Of a DNA stretch of 64,000 bases, positions 1 through 8,720 are shown piece by piece (the first letter of the stretch is position 1; every line of letters starts with the position of its first letter). Origin of the DNA: Okeania sp. KiyG1 (GTDB taxonomy: Bacteria > Cyanobacteriota > Cyanobacteriia > Cyanobacteriales > Microcoleaceae); contig NZ_BLZO01000110.1 in assembly GCF_014132355.1 (NCBI RefSeq), positions 1 to 64,000 on the forward strand, written 5' to 3'. Under the pieces are notes generated by a model. The model was not told where the DNA came from, did not search any database, and was given only the letters and a program-made list of their open reading frames with translations. A program made the position numbers and the translations under genes.

Positions 1-7
1 ATTAATT

Positions 8-2476
8 ATGTTTGAACGCTTCACCGAAAAAGCAATCAAAGTGATAATGTTGGCCCAAAGAAGAGGCTCGGCGCTTGGGACATAACTTTGTGGGGACGGA
101 ACAAATCCTCCTGGGTCTAATTGGAGAAGGCACAGGTGTTGCGGCCAAAGTTCTCAAATCTATGGGTGTTAATCTCAAGGACGCTAGGATTGAGGTAGAA
201 AAAATAATTGGCCGTGGCTCTGGATTTGTGGCTGTAGAAATTCCATTTACTCCCAGAGCTAAAAGGGTTTAGAATTATCCTTGGAGGAAGCACGGCAATT
301 AGGACATAACTATATTGGTACTGAGCATCTACTTCTGGGTTTAATTCGAGAAGGGGAAGGAGTTGCAGCAAGAGTTCTAGAAAACTTGGGCGTAGACCTC
401 TCGAAGGTACGGACTCAGGTAATTCGGATGTTGGGTGAAACCGCAGAAGTCACTGCTGGTGGTGGCGGTGGACGGACTAAAACTCCTACTCTGGATGAGT
501 TTGGTTCTAATCTGACTCAAATGGCATCTGAAGGTAAGTTGGACCCAGTAGTGGGAAGGCAAAACGAAATTGAACGGGTTATTCAAATTCTAGGTCGTAG
601 AACGAAAAATAATCCAGTCTTGATTGGAGAACCAGGGGTCGGAAAAACAGCGATCGCTGAAGGTCTGGCACAACGTATTGCTAATAATGATATACCAGAT
701 ATTCTGGAAGAAAAGCGGGTAGTTACTCTGGACATTGGTCTATTGGTGGCTGGCACAAAATACCGAGGTGAGTTTGAGGAACGTCTGAAGAAAATTATGG
801 ATGAAATTCGCTCTGCGGGTAATGTCATCCTAGTTATAGATGAGGTTCATACTCTAATTGGAGCTGGTGCAGCAGAAGGGGCAATTGATGCGGCTAATAT
901 TTTGAAGCCTGCTTTGGCTCGTGGGGAGTTACAGTGCATAGGGGCAACTACCCTCGATGAGTATCGCAAACATATTGAACGAGATGCGGCACTTGAACGT
1001 CGTTTCCAACCAGTAATGGTGGGTGAACCTTCCGTTGATGAAACAATTGAAATCTTATACGGTTTAAGGGAACGTTACGAACAACATCATAAGTTAAAAA
1101 TTTTGGATACAGCTCTAGAAGCTGCTGCTAAATTGTCAGACCGCTATATTAGCGATCGCTATTTACCGGATAAAGCTATTGATTTGATTGATGAGGCAGG
1201 TTCCCGGGTTCGTTTGATTAATTCTCAACTTCCTCCCGCAGCTAAAGAATTGGATAAAGAGTTGCGTCAAATTCTCAAAGACAAGGATGAGGCGGTACGC
1301 TCCCAAGATTTTGATAAGGCAGGAGAGTTGCGTGACCGGGAAATGGAAATTAAATCTGAAATTCGTTCCCTTGCTCAAACTAAAAAAACAGATTCAACTA
1401 CTGAAAATGATTCTCCAGTGGTTAACGAAGAAGATATTGCCCATATTGTTGCAAGTTGGACTGGTGTTCCAGTTAGTAAGCTCACAGAATCTGAGTCTGA
1501 GAAATTGCTACACATGGAAGATACTCTGCATCAACGTTTGATTGGTCAGGAAGAAGCTGTCAGAGCAGTATCTCGTGCTATTCGTCGGGCAAGAGTGGGA
1601 TTGAAAAACCCCAACCGACCAATTGCCAGCTTTATTTTCTCTGGACCTACTGGGGTTGGTAAGACAGAATTAACTAAGGCTTTGGCTACATATTTCTTCG
1701 GGTCAGAAGAAGCAATGATTCGGTTGGATATGTCCGAATATATGGAACGTCACACTGTTTCTAAGTTGATTGGTTCTCCTCCTGGTTATGTGGGTTATAA
1801 CGAAGGTGGTCAGTTGACTGAAGCGGTTCGTCGTCGTCCTTATACTGTGGTGCTATTTGATGAAATTGAAAAAGCTCACCCTGATGTCTTTAATATGCTG
1901 TTGCAAATTTTGGAAGACGGACGGTTGACTGATGCTAAGGGTCGTACAGTAGATTTCAAGAATACTTTGATTATTATGACCTCCAATATCGGTTCTAAGG
2001 TAATCGAAAAAGGAGGCGGCGGTCTTGGTTTCGAGTTCTCCGACAATGAAGCGGATGCTCAATACAACCGAATTCGCAACTTGGTGAATGAAGAGCTGAA
2101 GCAATATTTCCGCCCAGAATTCCTCAACCGTCTAGATGAGATTATTGTCTTCCGTCAGTTGAATAAGGATGAGGTGAAGGAAATTGCTGTGATTATGTTG
2201 AAAGAGGTCTTTAGTCGTTTGACAGAAAAAGGCATCAAGCTAGAAATTACCGATCGTTTCCAAGAGCGGTTAGTTGAGGAAGGTTATAATCCCAGTTATG
2301 GAGCGCGTCCTTTACGTCGGGCAATTATGCGTTTACTTGAGGATGTTTTGGCTGAGGAAATTCTTTCCGGTGCGGTTCGCGAAGGCGATACTGCTGTGGT
2401 TGATGTTGGGGAAGATGGTCAAGTTAAGGTTACTCAAGGTGAAAAACGAGAGTTGTTGCCCCAAGGAGCTGAGTAG
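8..2476 (+). CDS. clpC: ClpC, AAA+ chaperone of the Clp protease (two apparent frameshifts)
   Basis: ClpC unfolds substrates and feeds them to ClpP; in cyanobacteria it is normally essential. The start [12 protein letters not shown] at position 8 is the canonical ClpC N-terminus. Two Clp N-terminal repeats are followed by AAA-1 (Walker A GEPGVGKT, Walker [12 protein letters not shown]), a UVR-like segment ([15 protein letters not shown]), and AAA-2 ([25 protein letters not shown]). The length of about 820 residues fits the family. The frame breaks twice: an extra A in the AAA run at 57-59 and a missing T at 268-270. Correcting both restores continuous ClpC sequence (…[12 protein letters not shown]… and …[12 protein letters not shown]…). 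Because both changes lie in homopolymers and compensate, I favour sequencing error over a real pseudogene. Its terminator lies 50 bases downstream. Confidence 0.95.
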
Positions 2477-2526
2477 GATTTAGTTTCTTTAGGGAAGGAA
2501 AGTAAAGTTAATTTTTCAATCTAAAG

Positions 2527-2559
2527 ACGGCAGGGAGTTTAAACTCCTTGCCGTTTTTT
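2527..2559 (+). terminator. Rho-independent terminator of clpC
   Basis: A near-perfect stem (ACGGCA GGGAGTTT / AAACTCC TTGCCGT) is followed by a run of T, 50 bases after the clpC stop. This is the clearest intrinsic terminator in the window. The 219 bases from here to the next gene hold only an AGGACTTACGCA motif near 2616, which recurs elsewhere in the window at mobile-element ends. Confidence 0.9.
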
Positions 2560-2778
2560 AGGCAATTAGTAAGGTGGTTTTTTTGTAGATTTTTAGTTCC
2601 CACAATTTTAGTTTACAGGACTTACGCAAAAACAGTATCTAAAATCTCTAGTTAATTAGAATTCATTCGCTAGTTTCAGGACAGTATAGTGATACCAATT
2701 CTCCATGAAGTTGCGCTTAATAAAAGATAAAAGCTATTAGTAAAATTCAGGTTTTGGTAAGAATTATTAAGCGCATTG

Positions 2779-3255
2779 TTACAGAGAAATGGTATGAGTT
2801 GTTTTATCCAGATAAAATCCCAGTATGATTAATTCTTCTAGTACTGGTTTGATTAAGTCTAAATATCCTGTTTGTTTTGCTTTTAAAAGTACACCAACTG
2901 TACCTGTAATTTTTATTCCTAAATCTCTAGCATAACTTCTGGCTAAACCATCATCTATAATGGCTAAGGAATCAGAAATTTCCAACCCTAAAGCCATTAC
3001 TTCCTTTTCACCGCGACCAAGAATATCTCCCATTTTTGAGAATTCAGTTAAATTTAAGTCTGGTGATGGATAGATTTGAAACCACGAGTAATTTTCTATT
3101 TTTGGCACAGCAACTCCTAGATTTTTACCATCTTCTAGTTCTAGAACAACGCCCTGGGGTAGAATAATACTTCCATAAAGCTGAGGTAATAACTCAATTA
3201 AATTCGTTTGATATAAATACTGGATAGGGGAAGTATTACTAATAACATTACGCAT
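2779..3255 (-). CDS. DUF3368 PIN-like protein, putative toxin
   Basis: The product of about 158 residues has the DUF3368 pattern: an N-terminal ISNTSPIQYL strand where PIN nucleases have an acidic residue, a central GRGEKEVMALG segment, then DDGLARSYARDLG followed by ITGTVGVLLKAK. DUF3368 proteins are PIN-fold relatives usually found as the toxin half of a pair with a UPF0175 protein, which is the arrangement here. I chose ATG at 3255 rather than an earlier in-frame start because its ATGCGTAA overlaps the stop codon of the upstream gene by 8 bases, a typical translational-coupling arrangement. RNase activity is inferred from the family, not shown. Confidence 0.8.
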   Translation of the reverse strand: MRNVISNTSPIQYLYQTNLIELLPQLYGSIILPQGVVLELEDGKNLGVAVPKIENYSWFQIYPSPDLNLTEFSKMGDILGRGEKEVMALGLEISDSLAIIDDGLARSYARDLGIKITGTVGVLLKAKQTGYLDLIKPVLEELIILGFYLDKTTHTISL

Positions 3256-3502
3256 TAGCCAAATCCTCAATTAGTTCGGCTTCAGTTAGTTTAAAAGTAT
3301 TCACACCATAATCCCCTAATTTTGTCAAAAATAAAACCTTGGGAATACCAGCAAAAACTGCTGCAGCACCTGTAGAAAGTCTACCCATTTCATAATATTT
3401 AATTGCAGCTATTAAACGAATCTCCGCAGTTAATTTTTCGGGAGTTATTTCTAGTGCTGATAAACTTTCATCTGGTATAGTAATAGTAATTTCTTGTGTC
3501 AT
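3248..3502 (-). CDS. UPF0175 family protein, putative antitoxin
   Basis: This 84-residue protein starts MTQEITITIPDESL and contains a helical segment RLSTGAAAVFAGIPKVLFL that matches the helix-turn-helix-like core of UPF0175 proteins (known in archaeal and cyanobacterial toxin-antitoxin-like pairs). It precedes and overlaps the DUF3368 gene by 8 bases, so the two are probably one transcript with coupled translation. The order of putative antitoxin first fits type II pairs. The promoter would lie in the AT-rich stretch above 3502. Confidence 0.8.
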   Translation of the reverse strand: MTQEITITIPDESLSALEITPEKLTAEIRLIAAIKYYEMGRLSTGAAAVFAGIPKVLFLTKLGDYGVNTFKLTEAELIEDLANA

Positions 3503-3914
3503 AAATATCTTTTTGTATAAGATGAGTTTTATTGATTATAATCAAATTTGATAATCATTGATAATTTAACTATAGCTTCAATTAACAAATAGACAGAGAT
3601 TAGATAGATATTTTTTTAACACCTGTAGATATTCTATGTAACGTCTCTAAATCCGAGAGATTTTATGCTCATAAATAAATACTAAAACTCGCCCATCTCC
3701 AGAAGAAATTAATGCTTAGGGGAGAGCGAGTTGATAGAATTATTTGTAACTAAAATTTCTGGGAGGATTTATTCCTAAATATTTTGACACAGATATTAAT
3801 ATTAATAATTAAATGTTTCCAGTGCGGGCATCTTGCCCGTGTGGGTGTACCTCACAAAAGTGGAATCCGCTGTAATTATGAATTATTAATTGCTAACTAT
3901 TAATTATTAAAAGT
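3503..3914. other. Intergenic region with small hairpin repeats
   Basis: I see no gene here. The stretch separates the divergent toxin-antitoxin-like pair and the NB-ARC gene, so it should hold both promoters. A hairpin CGGGCATCTTGCCCG lies at 3825-3839. TTAATTATT-type AT repeats lie just before the next start codon. Confidence 0.6.
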
Positions 3915-4355
3915 ATGGATATTCAAGATGTTTTAAAACTTGCCGATCGCCTAGTTTTTAATCACACCGGAAAACACTTGGATGACTTACAAAAAACTAT
4001 AATTGAAGGTGTTTGCCAGGGTAACAAATATGCAGATATAGCAGAAAAAATTCCCTGTAGTGAAGGTTACGTTAGAGATAAAGCTTCAGATTTATGGAAA
4101 GTATTATCAAATTTGTCCGGTGAAGAAATTAATAAATCAAACTTCTGCTCTGCTCTAGAAAGATTACAATTTTCGATATCATCAAGTGTTGGTCTTGCTG
4201 TTGGAGTTACAAATAATTTAAGCTTATGTCGCGATCGCTTCTCCTCTTCAGAAAATAAAACAAACGGCAAAAAGAGAAACAGATCGACAAACAAAAATCA
4301 GAAAATCAAATTACAACCTTACCCAATAAAAATATTAGAGAAGCTCCCGAACTAG
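3915..4355 (+). CDS. N-terminal HTH part of a split NB-ARC protein
   Basis: The first 95 or so residues (MDIQDVLKLADRLVF..., then CSEGYVRDKASDLWKVLS) look like the N-terminal HTH-like domain that precedes NB-ARC ATPases in many cyanobacterial proteins. The frame ends at 4355, six bases before the ATG that opens the NB-ARC frame. In the NB-ARC frame the sequence upstream of that ATG reads ...NIREAPELGK-MYGR, which is a normal linker, so both parts were probably one gene of about 480 codons. A single-base change in the A-rich linker between about 4257 and 4320 would join them. Whether the break is real or a sequence error cannot be decided here. Confidence 0.7.
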   Translation: MDIQDVLKLADRLVFNHTGKHLDDLQKTIIEGVCQGNKYADIAEKIPCSEGYVRDKASDLWKVLSNLSGEEINKSNFCSALERLQFSISSSVGLAVGVTNNLSLCRDRFSSSENKTNGKKRNRSTNKNQKIKLQPYPIKILEKLPN

Positions 4356-4360
4356 GGAAA

Positions 4361-5356
4361 ATGTACGGTCGAATTAAAGAAATATCTACCCTAGAAAATT
4401 GGATATTACAAGAAAACACTCGGTTAATAGGAATATTAGGAATAAGTGGTATCGGCAAAACCACATTATCACGACATCTGCTAGAAAAAATACAAGATAA
4501 TTTCGACTATATCATTTGGAAAAATCTATATCATGCTCCCTCTTTATCAATACTAACCGCCCAATTAGTCTTGTCATTATCAAATCAAACTTATATTAAC
4601 TTCTCCTTACCCAAAACAACAGAAAAGAATTCACTCTTAGATTTAGAACTAGAAACATTATTATCAATATTTTATGAATATTTGCGGAATTATCGGTGTT
4701 TGATAATTTTAGATAATTTGCAGGCAATCTTAGCAGAAAGTCAATTTTCAGGAAATTATCAAAATCAATTTCAAAACTACAGTGAATTTTTTCAAAATAT
4801 AGGTGAACTCCCTCATCAGAGCTGCTTAATTTTTAATAGTTGGGAATCACCATTAGAAATAATCAACTTAACAGACCTGAAAACTCCTGTAAGAATAATG
4901 TCATTAAACGGCATTGGAGAAACAGCAAGAGAAATTTTTCAAGCACAAAATTTATCCGATGAAGAAACCTGGCAAAAATTAATTGATACCTATCGAGGCA
5001 ACCCTTTTTATCTAAAAACAGTATGCCGAATGATTCAAGAAATATTCAATGGGAAAGTCAGAGATTATTTAGCATACAATAGCCTATTTTTGGGCGATGA
5101 AATTATTACCAAATTAGAACGATATTTTCAAAGATTATCCTTATTAGAAAAACAGGTAATATCTCAATTAAGTCAGAGCAATGCACCTGCAACAGTGACA
5201 GAAATTTTAGAAAAATTACCACTATCACCACCCCAGGTACTTCAAACAATTCAATCATTAGGAAGACGCTCATTAATAGAAAAGATTACAGAAGAGGAAT
5301 TGACATTATTTACATTATCGCCAGTAATTAGAGAATATGTAAAGCAGAACAGTTAA
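4361..5356 (+). CDS. NB-ARC (STAND-class) NTPase domain protein
   Basis: This is a nucleotide-binding switch ATPase. It has a P-loop GISGIGKTT near residue 30, a Walker B strand RCLIILDNLQAIL near residue 118, and a GNPFYLKTV motif in the usual GLPL position near residue 220. A winged-helix segment (VTEILEKLPLSPPQVLQTIQSL) closes the protein. No WD40, TPR or effector domain follows, so it is the short HTH-NB-ARC form. The real start probably lies upstream at 3915 (see previous entry). STAND ATPases often act as sensors in signalling or antiviral defence; no partner gene is visible, so the role is open. Confidence 0.8.
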   Translation: MYGRIKEISTLENWILQENTRLIGILGISGIGKTTLSRHLLEKIQDNFDYIIWKNLYHAPSLSILTAQLVLSLSNQTYINFSLPKTTEKNSLLDLELETLLSIFYEYLRNYRCLIILDNLQAILAESQFSGNYQNQFQNYSEFFQNIGELPHQSCLIFNSWESPLEIINLTDLKTPVRIMSLNGIGETAREIFQAQNLSDEETWQKLIDTYRGNPFYLKTVCRMIQEIFNGKVRDYLAYNSLFLGDEIITKLERYFQRLSLLEKQVISQLSQSNAPATVTEILEKLPLSPPQVLQTIQSLGRRSLIEKITEEELTLFTLSPVIREYVKQNS

Positions 5357-5398
5357 AAGTTATTGCACCCTGGAGTGCATACTTTGAGGCTGTCCACT

Positions 5399-5756
5399 GA
5401 AACAAGCACAATTGTAAAATCAAAAAATTATTGCCAAATTAAATCCTTTGTAATTTAATGGTAAATATTTACCCAGTTTATCCCTTATATATATGTTCCG
5501 AAATAGTTTATGAAAGAGATAAATGATACAAGCACAACTGGAAAATCAAAAAAATATTGTCAAATTAAATCCTTTGTAGTTTAATGGTAAATATTTACCC
5601 AGTTTATCCCTTATATATATGTTCCGAAACAGTTTATGAAAGAGATAAATGAAACAACCACAACTGAAAAATCAAAAATTTATTGCCAAATTAAATCCTT
5701 TGTGTTTTGATAGATAAAGATATCTAGTATATGCAAAATATATTCCGGAACAGTTT
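5399..5756 (+). repeat. 126-bp tandem repeat, three copies, upstream of an interrupted gene
   Basis: Units begin at 5399, 5525 and 5651 (GAAACAAGCACAA, GATACAAGCACAA, GAAACAACCACAA). Spacing is exactly 126 bp each time. Copies 1 and 2 are nearly identical; copy 3 diverges in its second half. Each unit ends with TTCCG(A/G)AA(T/C)AGTTTATGA, so each carries an ATG at the same relative place. After copies 1 and 2 this ATG opens a frame of roughly 33 codons; after copy 3 it is the start of the helix-turn-helix gene broken by the TnpB element. Confidence 0.9.
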
Positions 5757-5783
5757 ATGACCGAAAAAGTGGGTTTCAAGCCT

Positions 5784-5798
5784 CGCCCTTATAGGGCG
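5784..5798 (-). terminator. Hairpin at the element left end, after the RHH gene
   Basis: CGCCCTTATAGGGCG forms a 6-bp stem 7 bases after the stop of the RHH gene. It may serve as its terminator, and also as the subterminal hairpin recognised by an IS200/IS605 TnpA. Confidence 0.5.
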
Positions 5799-5805
5799 AC
5801 TTTAA

Positions 5806-5976
5806 TTATTTGGTAAAAATTTCTTCTTGTTCAGTTGGTTTAACAACAACCTCTGGCAAACTATCAATCAGTTCTTCAATTACTTGAGTCATTGTTTTAC
5901 CTTTTACTCGTGCATATAATCTTAACTTATCCATCCTTTCATCATTCATCCGCAATCTTAATTGATTATTTTTCAT
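5806..5976 (-). CDS. Ribbon-helix-helix protein, TnpB-associated
   Basis: The protein of 56 residues (MKNNQLRLRMNDERMDKLR...GKTMTQVIEELIDSL) has the RHH/CopG layout: an N-terminal basic strand then two helices. ATG at 5976 is preferred over an upstream TTG because GGGGAT lies about 6 bases before it. The gene is divergent from TnpB with about 60 bases between starts, and sits inside the element. It may repress the shared promoter region. An RHH antitoxin without toxin is the alternative. Confidence 0.75.
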   Translation of the reverse strand: MKNNQLRLRMNDERMDKLRLYARVKGKTMTQVIEELIDSLPEVVVKPTEQEEIFTK

Positions 5977-6036
5977 ACTTATCCCCAATGTGTAACCAAT
6001 TATATGATAAGATAAATCAGGTCGATGAGGGAAAAG

Positions 6037-7263
6037 ATGAAAGCAAGATATAAGTACAGAGTATATCCAGACAATCTACAAAAGAAAGCTTTAGCTAAAT
6101 TATTTGGATGTTGTAGAACAGTATGGAATGATAGTTTAGCTTATTGCAACGAGTTGTACAAAGAAGGTAAGAAAAAGCCTAGTAATGCAGAACTACAAAA
6201 ACAGTTTATTACCCAAGCTAAAAAGACTGAAAATAGAGAATGGTTAAAAGAAGTTTCCAATATTCCATTGCAACAGTCATTAAATGATTTGAATGCAGCA
6301 TATCAAAACTTTTTCAATAGTTGTAAAGGTAAGAGGAAAGGAAAACCTGCAAGACCTCCTAAGTTTAAATCTAAACAGTCTAGGCAAACAGCTAGATTTA
6401 GGAAAGGAGGATTTAAAATTTATCAAGACAGAGTTGTTTTAACAAAAGTAGGTAAACTCAAAATTATTTGGTCTAGAAAACTACCTAGTCAGCCTAGTTC
6501 TGTAACAGTTATTAAAGACTCTGCCAATAGATATTTTTTAAGTTTCGTAGTAGAAATACAACCAGAATCATTACCTCAAACTGATAATTCAGTTGGAATT
6601 GATTTAGGAATTAAAACTTTTGCTACATTGAGTGATGGTCGAAAAATTGATGCACCAAAGCCACTTAAGAAACGAATCAAGAAATATAGAAAATTAAGTA
6701 AGTCACTATCTAAGAAAACTAAAGGTACAAATCGTTATGAAAAAGCTAGGTTGAAAATAGCTAAGTTTCATGGAAAACTGAAAGATACAAGGACAGACTT
6801 TCTGCATAAATTATCTACTGAAATTATTAACGAAAACCAAGTAATAGTTTTAGAAGATTTGAATGTATCTGGAATGGTTAAAAACCGTAAATTATCTAGG
6901 GCTATTTCTGATTTAGGATGGAGACAATTCCGAACATTCCTAGAAGGAAAAGCAGAAAAATACGGTAGAGAATTTAGAATAATTAATCGTTGGCAACCAA
7001 CCAGTCAAATTTGTTCATGTTGTGGTTTTCGTGGAGGCAAATTAGATTTGTCAATCCGTGAGTGGCAGTGTTTAAACTGTGAAACCACACATGATAGAGA
7101 CCACAATGCAGCAATAAATATATTAGTCGCGGGCGGGCAGTCTGAGACATTAAACGGACGCGGAGGCAAGCATAAGACTACTGTCAAAGTAGCAGCAGCC
7201 TGTGAAACGTCAACCCACTTTGAACCTATGCAGTTATCTTTATTTGATTTGGATGACTATTAG
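6037..7263 (+). CDS. tnpB: TnpB, RNA-guided nuclease of an IS605-type element, full length
   Basis: TnpB proteins use an RNA from the element right end to cut DNA next to a short motif. This 408-residue copy has every expected feature: N-terminal YKYRVYPDNLQKKAL, RuvC-I GIDLGIKTFATLSDG, RuvC-II VLEDLNVSGM, zinc ribbon CSCCG...CLNC, and RuvC-III HDRDHNAAINI. The three acidic residues are intact. ATG at 6037 has GAGGG five bases upstream; an in-frame ATG at 6025 is the alternative. It is one of two intact TnpB frames in the window (the other is the IS607 copy) and probably active. The short C-terminal tail after RuvC-III overlaps the likely guide-RNA region. Confidence 0.93.
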   Translation: MKARYKYRVYPDNLQKKALAKLFGCCRTVWNDSLAYCNELYKEGKKKPSNAELQKQFITQAKKTENREWLKEVSNIPLQQSLNDLNAAYQNFFNSCKGKRKGKPARPPKFKSKQSRQTARFRKGGFKIYQDRVVLTKVGKLKIIWSRKLPSQPSSVTVIKDSANRYFLSFVVEIQPESLPQTDNSVGIDLGIKTFATLSDGRKIDAPKPLKKRIKKYRKLSKSLSKKTKGTNRYEKARLKIAKFHGKLKDTRTDFLHKLSTEIINENQVIVLEDLNVSGMVKNRKLSRAISDLGWRQFRTFLEGKAEKYGREFRIINRWQPTSQICSCCGFRGGKLDLSIREWQCLNCETTHDRDHNAAINILVAGGQSETLNGRGGKHKTTVKVAAACETSTHFEPMQLSLFDLDDY

Positions 7264-7306
7264 GTGGATAGGAATCTCCTCGCCTTTAGGCAGGAGAGGA
7301 TGTCAA
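7264..7306 (+). ncRNA. 3' end of the predicted TnpB guide RNA (omega RNA), element right end
   Basis: The stem CTCCT-GCCT...AGGC-AGGAG at 7276-7296 followed by GATGTCAA ends the element. In studied IS605/TnpB systems the guide RNA runs through the right end and its guide is the flanking host DNA. Here the guide would start at 7307 (AGATGCAACTACTAAACCAG), that is, inside the interrupted HTH gene. The 5' boundary of the RNA cannot be read from sequence. Confidence 0.45.
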
Positions 7307-8012
7307 AGATGCAACTACTAAACCAGATACAGTTGGTACAACAGAAGCAGCATTTCTGTTAAATATTTCTACTGCTAGACTCAGGTTACTTTTGAGGCAA
7401 GGTCGTCTCAAAGGAGCCAAAAAAGTCAAACGGTTTTGGGTAATTCCTTTAAATCGTCGAGGAATGCCAGAAATTACTCCAGGTCGTCGAGGTCCTCAAG
7501 GAACTTGGAATAAAGGATTCCGTACAGGCAATACTTTTATCCATGTACTACGAAGAGAAATTGACTATAACCGAGACCACGGTACTTCTCTTCGAGCAAT
7601 TTCTGTCAAACAAGGAGGCAAAAACCATCGCTGTCACGAAGTAGAAATTCTGGGAAATTGCAAAATTGTCTATCGACCTCATAAACCTAACAAGAGTCAA
7701 GCAGGTGGTGCCCGCCTGTGGATTGAGACAGAGCCTGATGTTGAAATTATTCGCAAATATTTCCGAGATACAGAACTAGATGAAAATCAACTTCAAGGTT
7801 CTAGTTAATTTAGGTCTGATTTTTAGATTCAACTAATTTTTATCTATATTGATATGGTTGTGTTGGCTTGTTTAACTTTGAGGCTGGCATTAGAAATTTT
7901 TATGCAAATAATTATGATATTTGTAGCAATATAGTAGTCCTAATTTTAAGTTTTAATATTTTGGTAGTAGAGGCGATTTTCTACGGAATGCTCTGAATTG
8001 CGCAAATCATTA

Positions 8013-8720
8013 TCAAATTTCAGTATTATTCATTTGCCAAAAACTCAAGCTTTGATTTTTCCCTGCCACTACTAGAGCAGCAATATAATTAGATTCAGGA
8101 ATAAACTGATATAAATACCAACGGGAAGCTTCTTGAAAATCTCCATTAATACTCATAAATTGTATTGGTTGTTCTGGTTTTAAACAAACTTCGACTTTTT
8201 CCAATCCTCCTGCTAACCCATCTCCAGTAGCTTTTAAATAGGCTTCTTTACAAGTCCATATTTTGAAGAAAGTTTCTTGCTGTTGTTGAGGAGGAAGCTG
8301 ACTAATAAGATTGTATTCTTGAGCAGTAAAGAAACGTTTTGCCAAACCTTCAGCATCATTCATTGGGCGAATATATTCTAAGTCAATACCAATTGAATTA
8401 ACTGTGGTAATAGCATATAAAGCTAAATCTTGAGAGTGAGATAAATTAAATAATATAGAGGCATCTGGTAAATAGGGTTTGCCTCGCTCACTATAAGTAA
8501 ATTGTAAATTTTTAGGTTCAATATTTAAGTAAGTGCTGAGAATTTTTCTGAGTGTTCCTCTGGCAATAATAAAACGATTTTTATCTCGTTCAAAATGAAA
8601 TTTATTGGCTCTATCTATTTCGTCTGAGGATAATATTTTTGATAATTTATCAATGGCAGATGGAAGTAATTTTAGATTTGTACTCCAAATATGAACATGA
8701 TTTGGTGATAATTGTGACAT
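8013..8720 (-). CDS. 4'-phosphopantetheinyl transferase, Sfp type
   Basis: This enzyme moves 4'-phosphopantetheine from CoA to a serine of acyl or peptidyl carrier proteins, activating fatty acid, polyketide and nonribosomal peptide synthases. At 235 residues it has the Sfp-family length and motifs: GIDLEYI (metal-binding acidic residues) and WTCKEAYLKATGDGL, plus an N-terminal RFIIARGTLRKIL segment. The start ATGTCAC is part of the right end of the TnpB element immediately upstream (TnpB stop 9 bases away), so the original start and promoter have probably been replaced. It is downstream of TnpB on the same strand and could be co-transcribed with it. Confidence 0.93.
   Translation of the reverse strand: MSQLSPNHVHIWSTNLKLLPSAIDKLSKILSSDEIDRANKFHFERDKNRFIIARGTLRKILSTYLNIEPKNLQFTYSERGKPYLPDASILFNLSHSQDLALYAITTVNSIGIDLEYIRPMNDAEGLAKRFFTAQEYNLISQLPPQQQQETFFKIWTCKEAYLKATGDGLAGGLEKVEVCLKPEQPIQFMSINGDFQEASRWYLYQFIPESNYIAALVVAGKNQSLSFWQMNNTEI

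Larger units (their letters stand above)
5762..7306 (+). mobile_element. IS200/IS605-type TnpB element (no TnpA) with RHH gene
   Basis: The boundaries come from restoring the host frame: left end CGAAAAAGTGGG at 5762, right end GGATGTCAA at 7306. There is no target duplication, as expected for HUH-type insertion. Each end has a hairpin: CGCCCTTATAGGGCG at 5784-5798 and CTCCT...AGGAG at 7276-7296. Cargo is a divergent ribbon-helix-helix gene and a full-length TnpB; TnpA is absent, so movement would need TnpA in trans. The left end (CGAAAAA...GGTTT-AAGCCTC) resembles the palindromic small elements described below. Confidence 0.8.
5757..7808 (+). pseudogene. Helix-turn-helix gene split by a TnpB element
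   Basis: ATG at 5757-5759 opens a frame cut after five bases. The rest resumes at 7307. Joining ATGAC to AGATGCAACTACT gives an uninterrupted 168-codon frame starting MTDATTKPDTVG. Residues 12-45 (TTEAAFLLNISTARLRLLL...GRLKGAKKV) are an excisionase/MerR-like helix-turn-helix, followed by a basic stretch and a domain of unknown function ending DENQLQGSS. No start of its own exists in the 3' part except TTG at 7392, so that part is probably not expressed properly. I do not recognise the C-terminal domain. The joined reading frame is direct sequence evidence for the element boundaries. Confidence 0.8.

Noticed and set aside
36-300. clpC as a true pseudogene
   Set aside because: Both frame breaks are single-base homopolymer changes that cancel each other, and the remaining 2.2 kb is perfectly conserved in pattern.
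5399-5776. Possible CRISPR array
   Set aside because: The three 126-bp units are head-to-tail with no unique spacers. The RTX and 93-bp arrays are coding. No Cas genes are present.
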